Assembly: GCA_903911985.1 (NCBI GenBank)
Contig: CAIWFP010000268.1
Coordinates: forward strand, 1-6,091
Direction: 5' to 3'
Origin: an uncultured Sphingomonadales bacterium
GTDB taxonomy: Bacteria > Pseudomonadota > Alphaproteobacteria > Sphingomonadales > Sphingomonadaceae
Length of the DNA stretch: 6,091 nt
Made by a program: the position numbers and the translations under genes. Positions within the stretch are counted from its first letter, which is position 1, and each line of letters opens with the position of its first letter. Below, piece by piece: positions 5,532-6,091 of the stretch. Under the pieces are notes generated by a model that saw only the letters and a program-made list of their open reading frames with translations, was not told where the DNA came from and did no database searches.

Positions 5532-5567
5532 GGCCCCCGGCGCAAATCGAGAGCGCGGATCGGGGCC
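5532..5567 (+). other. GC-rich imperfect hairpin in the dehydrogenase leader
   Basis: GG-C-CCCCG (5532-5539) can pair with CGGGG-CC (5561-5567) with one bulged C, and GCGC at 5540-5543 can pair with GCGC at 5553-5556 inside it. The structure ends eight bases before the dehydrogenase ribosome binding site (AGGAAGGA, 5575-5582). It could affect translation, but such stems arise easily in GC-rich DNA. Confidence 0.2.
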
Positions 5568-5588
5568 CGCACACAGGAAGGACAGATT

Positions 5589-6091
5589 ATGAGCGGCATC
5601 GGCATTGAGGCGGCACAGGCCATTGCGGATAAGGTTGAGGCTTTCGTGCGCGATGTCGTCGCGCCCTATGAGAAGGATCCCCGCAACGGTGGCAACGGCC
5701 CCGATGAGGATCTGGTGCAGGAACTGCGCGCGAAAGCCCGCGCCGCCGGCGTGATGACGCCCCACATTCTCGCCGATGGCCGGCACCTCTCGCAGCGCGA
5801 GACGGCGATTGTGCTCAAGGCCTCCGGCCTGTCGCCGCTAGGGCCGGTAGCGGTGAACACCATGGCGCCGGACGAGGGCAACATGTACCTCATCGGCAAG
5901 GTGGGCAGCCCGGAACTCAAGGAGCGCTTCCTGAATCAGCTGGTCTCGGGGGAAGCCCGCTCGGCCTTCTTCATGACCGAACCGGCCGAGGACGGCGGTG
6001 CGGGTTCCGACCCCTCGATGATGCAGACCACCGCGAGGATGGACGGCAACCACTGGGTCATCAACGGGCGCAAGTACTTCATCACCGGGGC
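5589..6091 (+). CDS. Acyl-CoA dehydrogenase, N-terminal part (cut by window edge)
   Basis: The first 167 residues of an FAD-dependent acyl-CoA dehydrogenase, which oxidises an acyl-CoA to the 2-enoyl-CoA and passes electrons to electron-transferring flavoprotein. Residues 1-120 are the helical N-terminal domain, with NTMAPDEGNMYLIGKVGSPE at 90-109. The FAD/substrate-binding signature FFMTEPAEDGGAGSDPSM is at 127-144, and WVINGRKYFITG at 156-167 starts the middle beta domain. The APDxGNM and MTEP pattern reminds me of the ACAD10/11-like (FadE17-type) subgroup rather than short-chain enzymes. The catalytic glutamate lies beyond the window. AGGAAGGA six bases before the ATG supports the start. 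The gene is divergent from the GntR regulator and may supply the enoyl-CoA used by the hydratase. Substrate unknown. Confidence 0.9.
   Translation, partial: MSGIGIEAAQAIADKVEAFVRDVVAPYEKDPRNGGNGPDEDLVQELRAKARAAGVMTPHILADGRHLSQRETAIVLKASGLSPLGPVAVNTMAPDEGNMYLIGKVGSPELKERFLNQLVSGEARSAFFMTEPAEDGGAGSDPSMMQTTARMDGNHWVINGRKYFITG

Overview
This high-GC window looks like the chromosome of an alphaproteobacterium, most likely a sphingomonad (Novosphingobium/Sphingobium type). That placement rests on recognising the families by eye, above all the small secreted CHAP-domain protein and the dicarboxylyl-CoA-type gene set. No search was run. The window holds no tRNA, rRNA, CRISPR array or insertion sequence that I can see. 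Both end genes are cut by the window edges.

Left part (1-2608, all on the minus strand): the 5' part of an exported alpha-type carbonic anhydrase; an intergenic stretch with tandem repeats and a short palindrome; a secreted CHAP-domain cysteine amidase; and a 451-residue, almost proline-free coiled-coil protein that resembles crescentin-like filament proteins. These three look like separate transcription units, because each has its own ribosome binding site and a 180-245 bp gap between it and the next.

Middle (2609-2943): a 335 bp divergent intergenic region. It carries a plausible sigma-70-type promoter for the coiled-coil gene, motifs shared with the regulator region further right, and a short leader ORF just before the next plus-strand gene.

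Right part (2944-6091): a small acyl-CoA metabolic cluster. A MaoC/hotdog hydratase and a CitE-like acyl-CoA lyase overlap by 4 bp (GTGA). A convergent FCD-type GntR regulator follows, and divergent from it is the start of an acyl-CoA dehydrogenase. Dehydrogenase, hydratase and C-C lyase would together form an oxidise-hydrate-cleave route for a branched or dicarboxylic acyl-CoA, comparable to itaconyl-/mesaconyl-CoA breakdown. The actual substrate cannot be read from sequence. A perfect FadR-family operator palindrome lies in the spacer of a predicted promoter between the regulator and the dehydrogenase. Its core (CTACAAC/GTTGTAG) recurs in two other intergenic sites, which suggests a small local regulon.
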